This document shows, one piece after another, positions 1 through 8,615 of a stretch of DNA of 55,564 nucleotides. The DNA is from Desulfobacterales bacterium. GTDB lineage: Bacteria; Desulfobacterota; Desulfobacteria; Desulfobacterales; Desulfosalsimonadaceae. A program made the translations under genes and the position numbers. The notes under the pieces were generated by a model. The model did no database searches, had not been told where the DNA came from, and saw only the letters and a list, made by a program, of their open reading frames with translations. The number at the start of each line of letters is the position of its first letter. Position 1 is the first letter of the stretch. Location of the stretch: NCBI GenBank assembly GCA_025453995.1, contig JALOPH010000001.1, positions 1 to 55,564 of the forward strand. Direction: 5' to 3'.

Positions 1-1020
1 GTTGGCCACCACGAACTTGATCATGGAAATTTCATGACGCGCTGCTTTGGCGCCTTCGGTGTCGATCTTCCAGGCTGCATACAGGGTCATCAGCCGGGCG
101 GCAGTAATCTCAGCTGCGGATTCAGCCACCCACTGCTGGATAATCTGCCGGGATGCCAGCGGCTTGCCATCTTTGGTGATTTTCCGATAATTGGCGCGCC
201 GGCACATCATCTCAAAGGACCGCTGGCAGATGCCCAGCCACCGCATGCAGTGATGAATTCGACCGGGCCCGAGCCGTTCCTGGGCAATGACAAACCCGTG
301 CCCTTCCTGTCCCAGGAGGTTTTCCCGGGGGACCCGGCAGGATTGAAACAACACTTCACCATGGCTGAAATAATCTTCGCCTGCGTGTCCCATCACGGGA
401 ATATTGCGGACAAGGTTGAATCCCGGAGTATCCGTCGGCACAATGATCATGCTGGCCTGGAGATAATCGGGCGCTTCCGGGTTGGTCACCGCCATGGTGA
501 TGGCGAAATTTGCGCCATCGGCCGCTGTGGTGTACCATTTATGGCCGTTGATCACATAATCGCTTCCGTCTTTGACCGCTGTGGTTTCAAGCAGCACCGG
601 GTTGGACCCAGGCATATCCACTTCGGTCATGGCAAAACAGCTGCGGATGTCTCCCCGCACCAACGGAAGGAGATATTTTTCCTTTTGCTCCGGCGTTCCG
701 AACATGTGCAGGATCTCGACATTGCCGGCATCCGGCGCCTGGCACCAGAAAACAAAATGCCCCAGGGGAGACCGGCCGAGCGCCTCGGATAAAAGGCCGT
801 GATCCACCAGGGAAAGCCCCATGCCGCCGCAATCTTTTGGAAAGTTGGGCGCCCAGAGTTCCATCTGTTTGACCTTTTTCTGCTTCTCCCTTATCACCGG
901 CAGCATTTCCCGGAAACCCTTGTGGGCGAACTCCGGTTCCAACGGGATGAGCTCCCGCTCGACAAACTCGTTGACCAGATCCAGAATTGCTTTCATTTTT
1001 TCGGATACGGCAAAATCCAT
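1..1020 (-). CDS. Acyl-CoA dehydrogenase, C-terminus cut by the window edge
   Basis: The minus strand is open from ATG at 1020 to the left edge (340 codons, no stop), so the gene continues outside the window. The translation starts MDFAVSEKMKAILDLVNEF and contains the flavin-region motif CFAMTEVDMPGSN, followed by INGHKWYTTAADGANF and the RVPRENLLGQEGHGF segment typical of the family. It resembles the larger ACAD10/11- or FadE-type dehydrogenases, which oxidise acyl-CoA to enoyl-CoA with FAD and pass electrons to ETF. The C-terminal helical domain is missing here, so the catalytic base cannot be assigned. It is divergent from an ETF beta-like gene (1252), a likely partner. A candidate promoter and operator lie just upstream (1098-1148). 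The family is secure; the substrate is unknown. Confidence 0.9.
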   Translation of the reverse strand, partial: MDFAVSEKMKAILDLVNEFVERELIPLEPEFAHKGFREMLPVIREKQKKVKQMELWAPNFPKDCGGMGLSLVDHGLLSEALGRSPLGHFVFWCQAPDAGNVEILHMFGTPEQKEKYLLPLVRGDIRSCFAMTEVDMPGSNPVLLETTAVKDGSDYVINGHKWYTTAADGANFAITMAVTNPEAPDYLQASMIIVPTDTPGFNLVRNIPVMGHAGEDYFSHGEVLFQSCRVPRENLLGQEGHGFVIAQERLGPGRIHHCMRWLGICQRSFEMMCRRANYRKITKDGKPLASRQIIQQWVAESAAEITAARLMTLYAAWKIDTEGAKAARHEISMIKFVVAN

Positions 1021-1097
1021 GGCACTATCCTTTCGGCTTTTTTTCAGGCGGGCAAACCGCATGCCTTAAAAAATTATTTGGTAAAATATAATAATTT

Positions 1098-1148
1098 TGT
1101 TTATCGTTTCATCAAAAGAATGTCAATAAAAAAACGAACGATCGCTCG
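1098..1148 (-). promoter_or_regulatory. Candidate promoter and palindromic operator of the acyl-CoA dehydrogenase
   Basis: On the minus strand, TTGACA (1121-1126) and TAAACA (1098-1103) are separated by 17 bp, a good sigma70-type match. Directly upstream lies an imperfect palindrome, CGAACGATCGCTCG (1135-1148), with one mismatched pair. TetR-family regulators of fatty-acid oxidation often bind palindromes of this kind. The binding protein is unknown; the site lies between two divergent genes and could serve both. Confidence 0.4.
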
Positions 1149-1251
1149 ATTTTTGCTTGACCTTGAAATATAACCAATGGAATAATAATAAAAAATAAAT
1201 TAACCCCAGATCCTTTTACGAAAAAGCTATATTTATTCCAAGGGATAAATA

Positions 1252-2043
1252 ATGAACATACTGGCATGCATCAAAGGAGTCCCTGAAGTTGAAGATGCCG
1301 TCGCGTTTAACGCAGACGCGCCGGATGTGATCGCAGATGCTTCCATAAATCTGAGGTTGAACCGGTTTGATGAATTTGTTGCCGAGGCGTCTGTTGTTCT
1401 TAAAACCCGATTCCCGGGAACTGTCATTGATATTGTTTCCGTGGGGCCTGAAAACGCGAAAAAAGCCATTCAAAGAGCCATGGGCATGGGGGCGGATGCG
1501 GGATATCATATTCTTTCCGATTACAGTCAATCGTGCGATGCCGTTTACGTGGCAAACTGCATTGGTCAATTTGCAGGGTTCAGGCCCTATGACCTGATAC
1601 TTGCCGGCGTGATGTCTGAAGACATGATGCAGTCCCAGACAGGGCCGATGGTCGCACAACGGCTCAGCCTTCCGTGGGTTACGTCTGTCATTCATGTAGA
1701 CGTCCGACCGGATCAAAAAACCGTTTATGTGGAGCGGGAACTTGAGGGCGGGATCAGGGAAATGATCGATGTCACGCTACCGGCTGTTTTGACCCTTCAG
1801 AGCGGCATCAACGAGCCCCGGTACCCTTCGATTTCCAACCTCATCCGGGCCATTGATGCCGGGGTTGAAACCATCACGCCGGAGTCTCTCGGGGTTGTGG
1901 AAAAAAAGACCGCCATGATTACCGGTTATTCGTATCCTGAAAAAACTCGCGAAGGATTGATTCTTGAAGGGACCATTAAGGAAAAGGCGCTCGCGCTCCT
2001 GAAAATTCTTCGCGAAAAAGGACTTCTTGAAAAAAACAGATGA
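1252..2043 (+). CDS. Electron transfer flavoprotein beta subunit-like protein
   Basis: A 263-residue protein starting MNILACIKGVPEVEDAV, with the EtfB adenine-nucleotide alpha hydrolase-like fold. Residues around 160-185 fit the ETF beta signature: an R, then ELEGG, then E-M-I, four residues, P-A-V-L-T. EtfB normally pairs with EtfA to carry electrons from acyl-CoA dehydrogenases to a quinone oxidoreductase. No etfA is adjacent, so the partner must be encoded elsewhere or the protein acts in a different complex. AAGGGA lies a suitable distance before the ATG. The stop codon sits in a terminator hairpin (2031-2058), so the gene appears monocistronic. The divergent acyl-CoA dehydrogenase at 1020 is a natural functional partner. 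Confidence 0.88.
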   Translation: MNILACIKGVPEVEDAVAFNADAPDVIADASINLRLNRFDEFVAEASVVLKTRFPGTVIDIVSVGPENAKKAIQRAMGMGADAGYHILSDYSQSCDAVYVANCIGQFAGFRPYDLILAGVMSEDMMQSQTGPMVAQRLSLPWVTSVIHVDVRPDQKTVYVERELEGGIREMIDVTLPAVLTLQSGINEPRYPSISNLIRAIDAGVETITPESLGVVEKKTAMITGYSYPEKTREGLILEGTIKEKALALLKILREKGLLEKNR

Positions 2044-2058
2044 TAATTCTGTTTTTTT
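2031..2058 (+). terminator. Intrinsic terminator overlapping the etfB-like stop codon
   Basis: The inverted repeat AAAAAACAGA (2031-2040) / TCTGTTTTTT (2048-2057) flanks a 7-nt loop that contains the TGA stop, and ends in a T run. It separates the ETF gene from the efflux genes. Confidence 0.65.
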
Positions 2059-2120
2059 GTCGCGGGCGGTGTGTTATATTTCCATGCCAAAACTCAACTT
2101 GCTCATATAAAGAGGAAACT

Positions 2121-3518
2121 ATGAGGAAAAGGCTTCAACCATGTCATCCAATTATATTTGATGCCATCCTTGCCGGAATAATCGCATTCTGCTTCGCGAT
2201 GACTGTAATACCATGTTCAGCCAACGCAGAACAAAAACCTGTGACCCTTGAAGAATGCTTAGACATTGCCTTTAAAAACAATCTCGATATTTCCCAGGCT
2301 GAAAAAGGTCAAGATGAAGCTGAATTCAAACTCAAGCAGGCACAGGGACGGCAATACCCTCAAGTGGATATAAATGCCCTATCCGGATACAACACAGATG
2401 TGACCAAAATGCCGATCGGGGATATGACCGTCCAGGCGCCTCCGCCTTTCGGTGAGCTAACCGTTCCCGGAAAAGATGTTGTCATCGGTGAACATGAAAA
2501 GGCCGATCTGTCTGTTAAGCTCCAGCAGCCGATCTATACCGGGGGGCAGATTGAAGGGGGCATCCGGGCGGCCACAGCCGGATTAGAAGGCTCAACATTT
2601 CAAATCGCCCTGGCCAAAAGCCAGGTCCGAAACCAGGTCATCAACGGATTCTATCAACTGGCCAGCGCCCAGGAATTCAAAAACATCGCTGTTGCCAGCC
2701 GCGACCAAATCGTAAGCCACCTCAAGGACGCTACCAACCTGCTGGATCAAGGCATGCTATTGAAAAGCGAGCTTCTTCCCATCGACATCCGGCGCCTGGA
2801 CACGGAACTTCGGATCATCCAGGCGGAAAACGCCATTGCCAGAGCAAAAGCGTCCCTGGCCGAACGCATGGGAATGCCGCCGGAAAAACCGGTGGATATC
2901 CTGGTCAACTGGAATCAATGCCCGCCGTGGCCCATCCCTCAAACGCTTTTAACGTCCGACCCGATGCGGCCGGAACAGCAGATCGCCCTTGCCCAGATTG
3001 AGGCTGCCGCTGCTGAAGCCGACATTGCCACCGGCGGATTGAAGCCCCAGGTCGGCCTGGAGACATCCGGGCATTACGGATGGCCGGGATTTATCGCCAC
3101 CGAGCCGGAATGGGAGCCCTGGTGGCAGGCGGGGGTGAATGTATCCTGGAACATCTTTGACATGGATCAGCGAAAGAATGAACTCAACGCGGCGCTTGCC
3201 AGAAAATCCAGGCTGGAGCAGTCCAAAGCATCCCTGGACCGGCAGATTGAATTGGACCGGATCAACACCCGCCTTTCCTATGAAGAGGCATACCAAAAAA
3301 TGCTGATTGCCAAAGAGAAAGTCATATCCGCCCAGGAAAATTTCAATACCAAGGAAAACAATTTCAAAGTCGGCATGGCGAACAATACCGATTTTCTGGA
3401 TGCGCACACGGAACTGATGAATGCCAAATCCGAACTGACCGTGATTTCCGCGCAAGTCCAGACGGCCTGGGCCGATTATTTAAGGGCGCTGGGCAATGAG
3501 GAATGGCATCCGGATTGA
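2121..3518 (+). CDS. TolC-like outer membrane efflux protein
   Basis: The ATG at 2121 is chosen over an upstream in-frame ATG at 2040, because 2040 lies inside a terminator hairpin while 2121 has AGAGGAAA just upstream and opens a normal signal peptide (cleavage near SANA-EQ, residue 36). The mature 465-residue precursor begins with VTLEECLDIAFKNNLDI, the usual start of OEP/TolC repeats, and has two long coiled-coil halves and the PIYTGGQIEGGI segment. It would form the outer-membrane channel of a tripartite exporter. It is followed 68 bp later by a membrane-fusion lipoprotein and then ABC components, so all belong to one export operon. Substrate unknown. Confidence 0.88.
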   Translation: MRKRLQPCHPIIFDAILAGIIAFCFAMTVIPCSANAEQKPVTLEECLDIAFKNNLDISQAEKGQDEAEFKLKQAQGRQYPQVDINALSGYNTDVTKMPIGDMTVQAPPPFGELTVPGKDVVIGEHEKADLSVKLQQPIYTGGQIEGGIRAATAGLEGSTFQIALAKSQVRNQVINGFYQLASAQEFKNIAVASRDQIVSHLKDATNLLDQGMLLKSELLPIDIRRLDTELRIIQAENAIARAKASLAERMGMPPEKPVDILVNWNQCPPWPIPQTLLTSDPMRPEQQIALAQIEAAAAEADIATGGLKPQVGLETSGHYGWPGFIATEPEWEPWWQAGVNVSWNIFDMDQRKNELNAALARKSRLEQSKASLDRQIELDRINTRLSYEEAYQKMLIAKEKVISAQENFNTKENNFKVGMANNTDFLDAHTELMNAKSELTVISAQVQTAWADYLRALGNEEWHPD

Positions 3519-3586
3519 TATTTAATGCCTGAACGCAAACCTCATCTTTCCGTTCAGGCTCTGCTACTAATAAAAGGAGAAACCCG

Positions 3587-4489
3587 ATGAGTTGTAAAAA
3601 GTATTTTCAGTTCTCAATTATATTAAGCGCCATGGTGGTGTTTTTCGGCTGCCAGGAAAAACTCCCTGCTGATTTTGCCGGTTCAGGAACCCTGGAAGCC
3701 ACCGAGGTCACAGTCGGATCTTTGGTCAGCGGCACCATATTACAGCTCACCAAGGAAGAAGGAGATCGGACTGAGATCGACGAGCTTTTGGCTGTCATTG
3801 ATGTGGAAAAACTGGTGCTTCAGAAAGCCCAGCTCCAGGCCAGCCTTGGCGAAATAGAAGCCAGCCGAATTGCCGCTGATGCTGCCATTGCTCAAGCGTC
3901 GGATAATCTCGAAAATGTTCAGATACGGTATAAACGCATCAAGGAGCTGTTTGCCAAAGGTTCGGCCACACAGCAGCAATTTGATGATATCACCACCCAA
4001 TTCAGTGTGGCCCGAAGTCAGTTGACCGCCGCCAACTCCCAGGTGCCGCTGCTGGACGCAAAACATGCTGAGATTGAAGCCACCATGTCGGTGCTGGACC
4101 GGCAGATCAAGGATGGAACTGTGATCTCCCCGTTGGATGCGACGGTGGTTGAAAAATATGTCGAACCCGGCGAAATCGCGATCCAGGGCGGCGCCTTGTA
4201 TAAACTGGCGGATCTGGGCAACCTGTGGATCAAAATATATGTGGCGGAAACCGATGTGGATCAGTTCATCCTCGGACAGGATGTGCTTGTAAGGGTGGAT
4301 GCAAGCCCGGACCCGTTTCCCGGAAAGGTTTCATGGATCTCTCCGGAAGCTGAATTCACGCCGAAAAACGTCCAGACCAAAAAGGCCCGGGCCGAGCTGG
4401 TCTATGCTGTCAAGGTCATTTTGAAAAATAGGGACGGTATTTTAAAAATCGGAATGCCGGCGGAAGTGCATTTAATTAAAAAATTTTGA
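3587..4489 (+). CDS. HlyD/YbhG-type periplasmic adaptor lipoprotein
   Basis: A 300-residue membrane fusion protein. The N-terminus ends in a lipobox (VFFGC, Cys22), so it is probably an inner-membrane-anchored lipoprotein. It has the split biotinyl-lipoyl half motifs (GTLEATEVTVGSLVSG and GTVISPLDATVVEKYVEPGE) around a helical hairpin (residues ~85-165), then a beta-barrel region. AAAGGAG precedes the start. It links the TolC-like channel upstream to the ABC transporter downstream. Gene order matches the E. coli ybhG-ybhF-ybhS-ybhR arrangement, except that the two ATPase halves are separate genes here. Confidence 0.88.
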   Translation: MSCKKYFQFSIILSAMVVFFGCQEKLPADFAGSGTLEATEVTVGSLVSGTILQLTKEEGDRTEIDELLAVIDVEKLVLQKAQLQASLGEIEASRIAADAAIAQASDNLENVQIRYKRIKELFAKGSATQQQFDDITTQFSVARSQLTAANSQVPLLDAKHAEIEATMSVLDRQIKDGTVISPLDATVVEKYVEPGEIAIQGGALYKLADLGNLWIKIYVAETDVDQFILGQDVLVRVDASPDPFPGKVSWISPEAEFTPKNVQTKKARAELVYAVKVILKNRDGILKIGMPAEVHLIKKF

Positions 4490-4499
4490 AAAATTTTTT

Positions 4500-5447
4500 A
4501 TGACTCAGCCGGCCATCCAAATTACAGGACTTAAAAAAAGATACGGGGAAACCGCCGCCCTGGCGTCCGTCAGCTTTGATATTCTGGCCGGAGAAATGTT
4601 CGGGCTCATCGGCCCCGATGGCGCCGGAAAAACAACGCTGATACGGATACTGACCTCTCTGCTGGACCCGGATGACGGTGAATGCCGGCTGTTGGGCATT
4701 TCAGTCGCCAAAGAGCCCGCGGAGGTCCGAAAAGTGATCGGCTACATGCCCCAGCGGTTTTCGCTCTATCCGGATTTGACCGTGGGAGAAAATATCCGCT
4801 TTTTTGCCGACCTGTTCCGTGTGCCGAAAGCGCAGCGGCTGAAACGCACCGAAGAACTGCTTGGATTTTCCCGGCTCTCGCCTTTTGTCAATCGACGCGC
4901 CGGGCAGCTCTCGGGCGGCATGAAACAGAAACTTGCCCTGTCGTGCGCATTGATTCATACGCCCAAGGTCCTGATTTTAGATGAACCCACTACCGGTGTC
5001 GACCCCGTTTCCCGCCGGGAATTCTGGGATATTCTAAAAACACTCAAAGAAGGCGGCGTCAGCATCCTGGTCACCACTCCCTATATGGATGAAGCGGAAA
5101 AATGCGACCGCGTGTCCCTGATCAACAAGGGCAAAATCCTGGCCGTCGGAACTGCGGGGGAAATCACCCGGCGCTTTTCCGGAACTGTTTATGCGCTTTT
5201 CGGCGGGAACCTGCCCGGCCTTGCCGGCTGGTTCAAACACCGGCTCCACCCAAATCAGGTGCAGATTTTAGGGGACCGGATTCATGTGAGCCTGTTTACC
5301 GATGCGGGGGAAACCATGGATGCGCTCTGCCTGACCGCAAAAAAAGAGGGCCTGGCTATTGATGCTGTTGAGAAGGCTCAGCCGGGACTGGAAGATACTT
5401 TTATCGCGCTGATCGCGGATAAGGAGCAAAGCGAAGAAATTGCCTGA
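4500..5447 (+). CDS. ABC exporter ATPase (YbhF N-terminal-half type)
   Basis: A 315-residue ATP-binding subunit. Visible motifs: Walker A GPDGAGKTT, Q-loop region (GYMPQRFSLYPDLTVGENI), intact signature LSGGMKQK, and Walker B VLILDEPTTGVD followed by the switch region. In place of the usual H-loop histidine it has TTPYMDEAEKCD. The C-terminal ~90 residues form the extra domain seen in ABC-2 drug exporters. It pairs with the ATPase at 5568; in E. coli YbhF these two units are fused. It starts 10 bp after the adaptor gene. A block of 6-bp repeats (5466-5543) separates it from its partner ATPase. Confidence 0.9.
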   Translation: MTQPAIQITGLKKRYGETAALASVSFDILAGEMFGLIGPDGAGKTTLIRILTSLLDPDDGECRLLGISVAKEPAEVRKVIGYMPQRFSLYPDLTVGENIRFFADLFRVPKAQRLKRTEELLGFSRLSPFVNRRAGQLSGGMKQKLALSCALIHTPKVLILDEPTTGVDPVSRREFWDILKTLKEGGVSILVTTPYMDEAEKCDRVSLINKGKILAVGTAGEITRRFSGTVYALFGGNLPGLAGWFKHRLHPNQVQILGDRIHVSLFTDAGETMDALCLTAKKEGLAIDAVEKAQPGLEDTFIALIADKEQSEEIA

Positions 5448-5465
5448 TTTATTCATCTCATACAA

Positions 5466-5543
5466 ACTCTTACTGGTACTCGCGCCCGAAACATTGAAAT
5501 CAAATGCGATTATGAGTACGAGCACGAGTAGGAGTACGATACG
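5466..5543 (+). repeat. Inverted array of 6-bp units
   Basis: The right arm reads GAGTAC GAGCAC GAGTAG GAGTAC (period 6). The left arm carries the mirror form (ACTCTT ACTGGT ACTCGC). The two arms can fold together across a ~25-nt AT-rich loop. It sits between the two ATPase genes. Confidence 0.6.
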
Positions 5544-5567
5544 AAAATTCAGTATAAATAAAAGAAT

Positions 5568-6320
5568 ATGAACCCGGCCGACAATTCATCCCCTTCTCGC
5601 AATTTTGCCGTTTCCGTGCGGAATCTCACCCGCCGGTTTGGTGATTTTACGGCTGTTGACAATATATCCTTTGATGTGGGCCAGGGGGAAATATTTGGTT
5701 TCCTGGGCGCCAACGGCGCCGGCAAAACCACCACCATCAAAATGCTGACCGGCCTTCTGAAACCATCGTCCGGAATCGGCACCGTCGGCGGATGGGATGT
5801 CAACCGGGAATATGAAAAGATCAAAACAGGCATCGGGTATATGTCCCAGCGGTTTTCCCTCTATGACGACCTTAAAGTGGAAGAAAACCTTTTCTTTTTC
5901 GGGGGAATTTACGGCCTGAGCCGGGCGCAGATTAAAAACCGCATTGAAGAACTGGACATTGCCTTAAACATCTCCAAAATGGAAAACTTTAAAACCGTTT
6001 CCCTTCCCTTAGGGTTCAAGCAGCGCCTGGCCCTGGCGTGCGCCATTCTTCACAAACCGCCCATCCTGTTTCTCGATGAACCCACCGGCGGTGTGGACCC
6101 GATCGCCCGGAGGTATTTCTGGGACCTGATCTCAACCCTTGCGGCCGCGGGAACCACGGTCTTTGTCACCACCCATTACATGGACGAGGCGGAATACTGC
6201 CACCGGCTTTCTATCATGTACAAGGGTCGGATCGTGGAAATGGATTCACCGGCTGAGATTAAAAAAAAATACAACATGGCATCCATTCAGGATGTCTTTA
6301 TTCATCTGGTGGACAGATAA
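5568..6320 (+). CDS. ABC exporter ATPase (YbhF C-terminal-half type)
   Basis: A 250-residue ATP-binding subunit with Walker A GANGAGKTTT, Walker B ILFLDEPTGGVD and an H-loop TTHYMDEAEYC. The ABC signature is degenerate (LPLGFKQRLALA instead of LSGGQ). As far as I recall the same sequence is found in the second half of E. coli YbhF, so this is a family trait and not damage. A heterodimer with the 4500 gene product would have one consensus and one degenerate ATP site. It ends 3 bp before the first permease gene. Confidence 0.9.
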   Translation: MNPADNSSPSRNFAVSVRNLTRRFGDFTAVDNISFDVGQGEIFGFLGANGAGKTTTIKMLTGLLKPSSGIGTVGGWDVNREYEKIKTGIGYMSQRFSLYDDLKVEENLFFFGGIYGLSRAQIKNRIEELDIALNISKMENFKTVSLPLGFKQRLALACAILHKPPILFLDEPTGGVDPIARRYFWDLISTLAAAGTTVFVTTHYMDEAEYCHRLSIMYKGRIVEMDSPAEIKKKYNMASIQDVFIHLVDR

Positions 6321-6323
6321 ATC

Positions 6324-7433
6324 ATGATCAACTCGCGCCTTATGCCGCTTATCCGGAAAGAATTCATCCATATCCGCAGAGACCCCCGGTCGCTGCTGAT
6401 ACTGCTTTTCATGCCCCTGCTGATGATGTTCATCTTCGGATATGCCATCAACATGGATTTGAAGCATATCCGGATCGGCATCTGCGACTTGAGCCGCACG
6501 CCGGCCAGCCGGGACCTGGTTGAAACCCTGAAAGCCTCGTCCTATTTTAATATCGTGGTACGGTATGACGACCCGAGAAAGACCGAATCCCTTTTCCAGC
6601 AGCGACTGGTGAGGGCGGCGGTCATCATCCCGGCGGATTTTGAGCGCAATTTTGCCAGATCACCCTCGGCGCCCATCGGCGTGATCACCGACGGCACGGA
6701 CGCCAACAGCGCGACGCTGGTGCAGAACTATCTGGACAATATTTTCGTCAGCCAATCACTCTCCAACTTATCCAACGGCAACGGGATGCCGATTCTTGTC
6801 AAGCCACGGATGCTCTATAATCCGGACATGCTCTCGGCCCATTTCATCGTCCCCGGTATTGTGGCGCTGCTGCTGATCATGATCGGCGCATTGCTCACCT
6901 CGGTGACCATCGCCCGGGAAAAAGAAACAGGCACCATGGAACAGATTCTGGTCAGCCCCATCCAGCCCTATGAAGTGGTATTGGGCAAGGCAATCCCGTA
7001 TCTTTTACTGGGATTTACCATCGGGCTGTTTATCATGGTCTTCGGCCATCTCTGGTTTGATGTGCCCATGCTGGGTTCCTGGTTCTGGCTGCTCTTGTTT
7101 TGTATTTTCTATGTGTTCACGGCGCTGGCCATCGGAATGCTCATCTCCACGCTCGTGGCCACCCAGCAGGTGGCCATGATGCTCTCCTTAGTGGGAACCC
7201 TGCTGCCGTCGGTGATGCTGTCGGGGTTTGTGTTTCCCGTGGCGTCCATGCCGCTGCCGCTCCAGGTGATTTCCAAGATCATACCAGCCACCCATTTTCT
7301 GATTATCATCCGGGGGATCATGCTCAAAGGCAACGGCCCCCTGGAATTATGGCCTTCGTTTCTGGCCATGAGCGCGGTGGGGCTGTTTTTTATTTCAATG
7401 GCGGTGAAACGTTTCAGGATGAAGCTGAAATGA
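6324..7433 (+). CDS. ABC-2 type permease (YbhS-like)
   Basis: A 369-residue inner-membrane permease. It has one N-terminal TM segment (LLILLFMPLLMMFIFGYAI), a ~130-residue periplasmic domain, and five C-terminal TM segments after the HFIVPGIVALLLIMIGALL motif. The cytoplasmic stretch VTIAREKETGTMEQILVSPI is the coupling region of the YhhJ/YbhS/YbhR family. It overlaps the next permease by 4 bp (ATGA), indicating translational coupling. Confidence 0.9.
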   Translation: MINSRLMPLIRKEFIHIRRDPRSLLILLFMPLLMMFIFGYAINMDLKHIRIGICDLSRTPASRDLVETLKASSYFNIVVRYDDPRKTESLFQQRLVRAAVIIPADFERNFARSPSAPIGVITDGTDANSATLVQNYLDNIFVSQSLSNLSNGNGMPILVKPRMLYNPDMLSAHFIVPGIVALLLIMIGALLTSVTIAREKETGTMEQILVSPIQPYEVVLGKAIPYLLLGFTIGLFIMVFGHLWFDVPMLGSWFWLLLFCIFYVFTALAIGMLISTLVATQQVAMMLSLVGTLLPSVMLSGFVFPVASMPLPLQVISKIIPATHFLIIIRGIMLKGNGPLELWPSFLAMSAVGLFFISMAVKRFRMKLK

Positions 7434-8557
7434 AAAAAATCTGGCACTTAGTCCGCAAAGAACTCTACCAGGTCACCCGGGACCCCAACATGCTCCGGGT
7501 GATCTTCGTGGTTCCCATGATCCAGCTTCTGGTGCTTGGGTACGCGATTACGACAGACATTAAGAATCTGGATATCCTGATCTGCGATTTGGACGGCTCA
7601 GCCATCAGCCGCGATCTGATCGAGCGGTTTTCTCATACGGAATATTTTAACCAGATCAGCCAGTCCTGCAAATCCGGCGACATTGAGAATCATCTTTTCG
7701 CCGGGCATGCCGTGATCGCCCTGGTCATCCCCAGGGATTTCGGCAGGGATATCGAAACCAGACGCCAGCCCGAAATCCAGGTCCTTCTTGATGGCCAGAA
7801 CTCCAATACCAGCGCGGTGGCGCTCGGATACTGCAACCGGATTCTCCTCCAGTTCATGCAGGACACCATGGCACAAACCATGGGCCGAAACCCGGCCCTT
7901 GCCCGCTCGGTGCGATTCATCGAGCCGGTAAACCGGACGTGGTATAACCCGGAATTAAAAAGCGTTTACTATATGATCCCCGGCATCATTTCCATTCTTC
8001 TGACCATCATCACCATGCTGCTGACCAGTCTGGCCATCGTTAAGGAAAAAGAAATCGGCACCCTGGAGCAACTCCTGGTCACGCCGCTTGCGTCCGCCCA
8101 GATCATTGCAGGAAAGACCATCCCGTTTGCCCTCATGGGATTTATAGAAATGAGCGTGGCCATGACTTTCGGCGTGCTGTGGTTCAAGGTGCCCATTGTC
8201 GGCAGCCTGCCGGTGCTGGGCCTGCTGGCGGCCACATTCATCCTTACCACTCTGGGACTCGGCATCTTTATCTCCACCATTGTCAGCACCCAGCAGCAGG
8301 CTCTGTTTTTGTCCTGGTTCTTTATGGTTTCGTTCATATTGCTTTCCGGCTTCTTTTATCCAATTGAAAACATGCCGCGATGGTGCCAGATCATCACCTA
8401 TGCCGACCCGCTGAGATATTTTATCGAAATTTTAAGAGAATTATTTTTAAAAGGCGCGGGGCTGGATGTCCTGTGGCCGGAAATGTTTTCCCTGCTGGGC
8501 ATCGGCGGCGCCATTTTTACCCTGGCGACTTTGAGATTCCATAAACGGACAACGTAA
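7430..8557 (+). CDS. ABC-2 type permease (YbhR-like)
   Basis: A 375-residue permease and partner of the 6324 gene. The start at 7430 (ATGA overlap with the previous stop) is preferred to an upstream in-frame ATG at 7100, because the protein from 7430 begins MKKIWHLVRKELYQVTRDPN, the correct N-terminus for this family, while the upstream extension merely reads through the previous gene in another frame. The topology is one TM, a periplasmic domain, then five TMs, with the conserved AIVKEKEIGTLEQLLVTPL coupling motif. The two permeases probably form a heterodimer energised by the two ATPases. Confidence 0.9.
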   Translation: MKKIWHLVRKELYQVTRDPNMLRVIFVVPMIQLLVLGYAITTDIKNLDILICDLDGSAISRDLIERFSHTEYFNQISQSCKSGDIENHLFAGHAVIALVIPRDFGRDIETRRQPEIQVLLDGQNSNTSAVALGYCNRILLQFMQDTMAQTMGRNPALARSVRFIEPVNRTWYNPELKSVYYMIPGIISILLTIITMLLTSLAIVKEKEIGTLEQLLVTPLASAQIIAGKTIPFALMGFIEMSVAMTFGVLWFKVPIVGSLPVLGLLAATFILTTLGLGIFISTIVSTQQQALFLSWFFMVSFILLSGFFYPIENMPRWCQIITYADPLRYFIEILRELFLKGAGLDVLWPEMFSLLGIGGAIFTLATLRFHKRTT

Positions 8558-8615
8558 AGATGATCAAACAGAACCCCGGACCTTTTCCCGAACAAGACTG
8601 TTAAAAGGCAAAAGG

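Noticed and set aside
34-792. Plus-strand open frame of 252 codons at the left edge
   Set aside because: It lies antisense to a clear acyl-CoA dehydrogenase on the minus strand and has no recognisable motif.
2040-2120. Upstream start for the TolC-like gene
   Set aside because: The codon is within the etfB terminator hairpin, and the extension would spoil the signal peptide.
5568-6320. Damaged ATPase because of the LPLG signature
   Set aside because: The same degenerate signature is a normal feature of the second half of YbhF-type ATPases; the other motifs are intact.
7100-7429. N-terminal extension of the second permease
   Set aside because: It overlaps the first permease in another frame; the ATGA start at 7430 gives the right family N-terminus.
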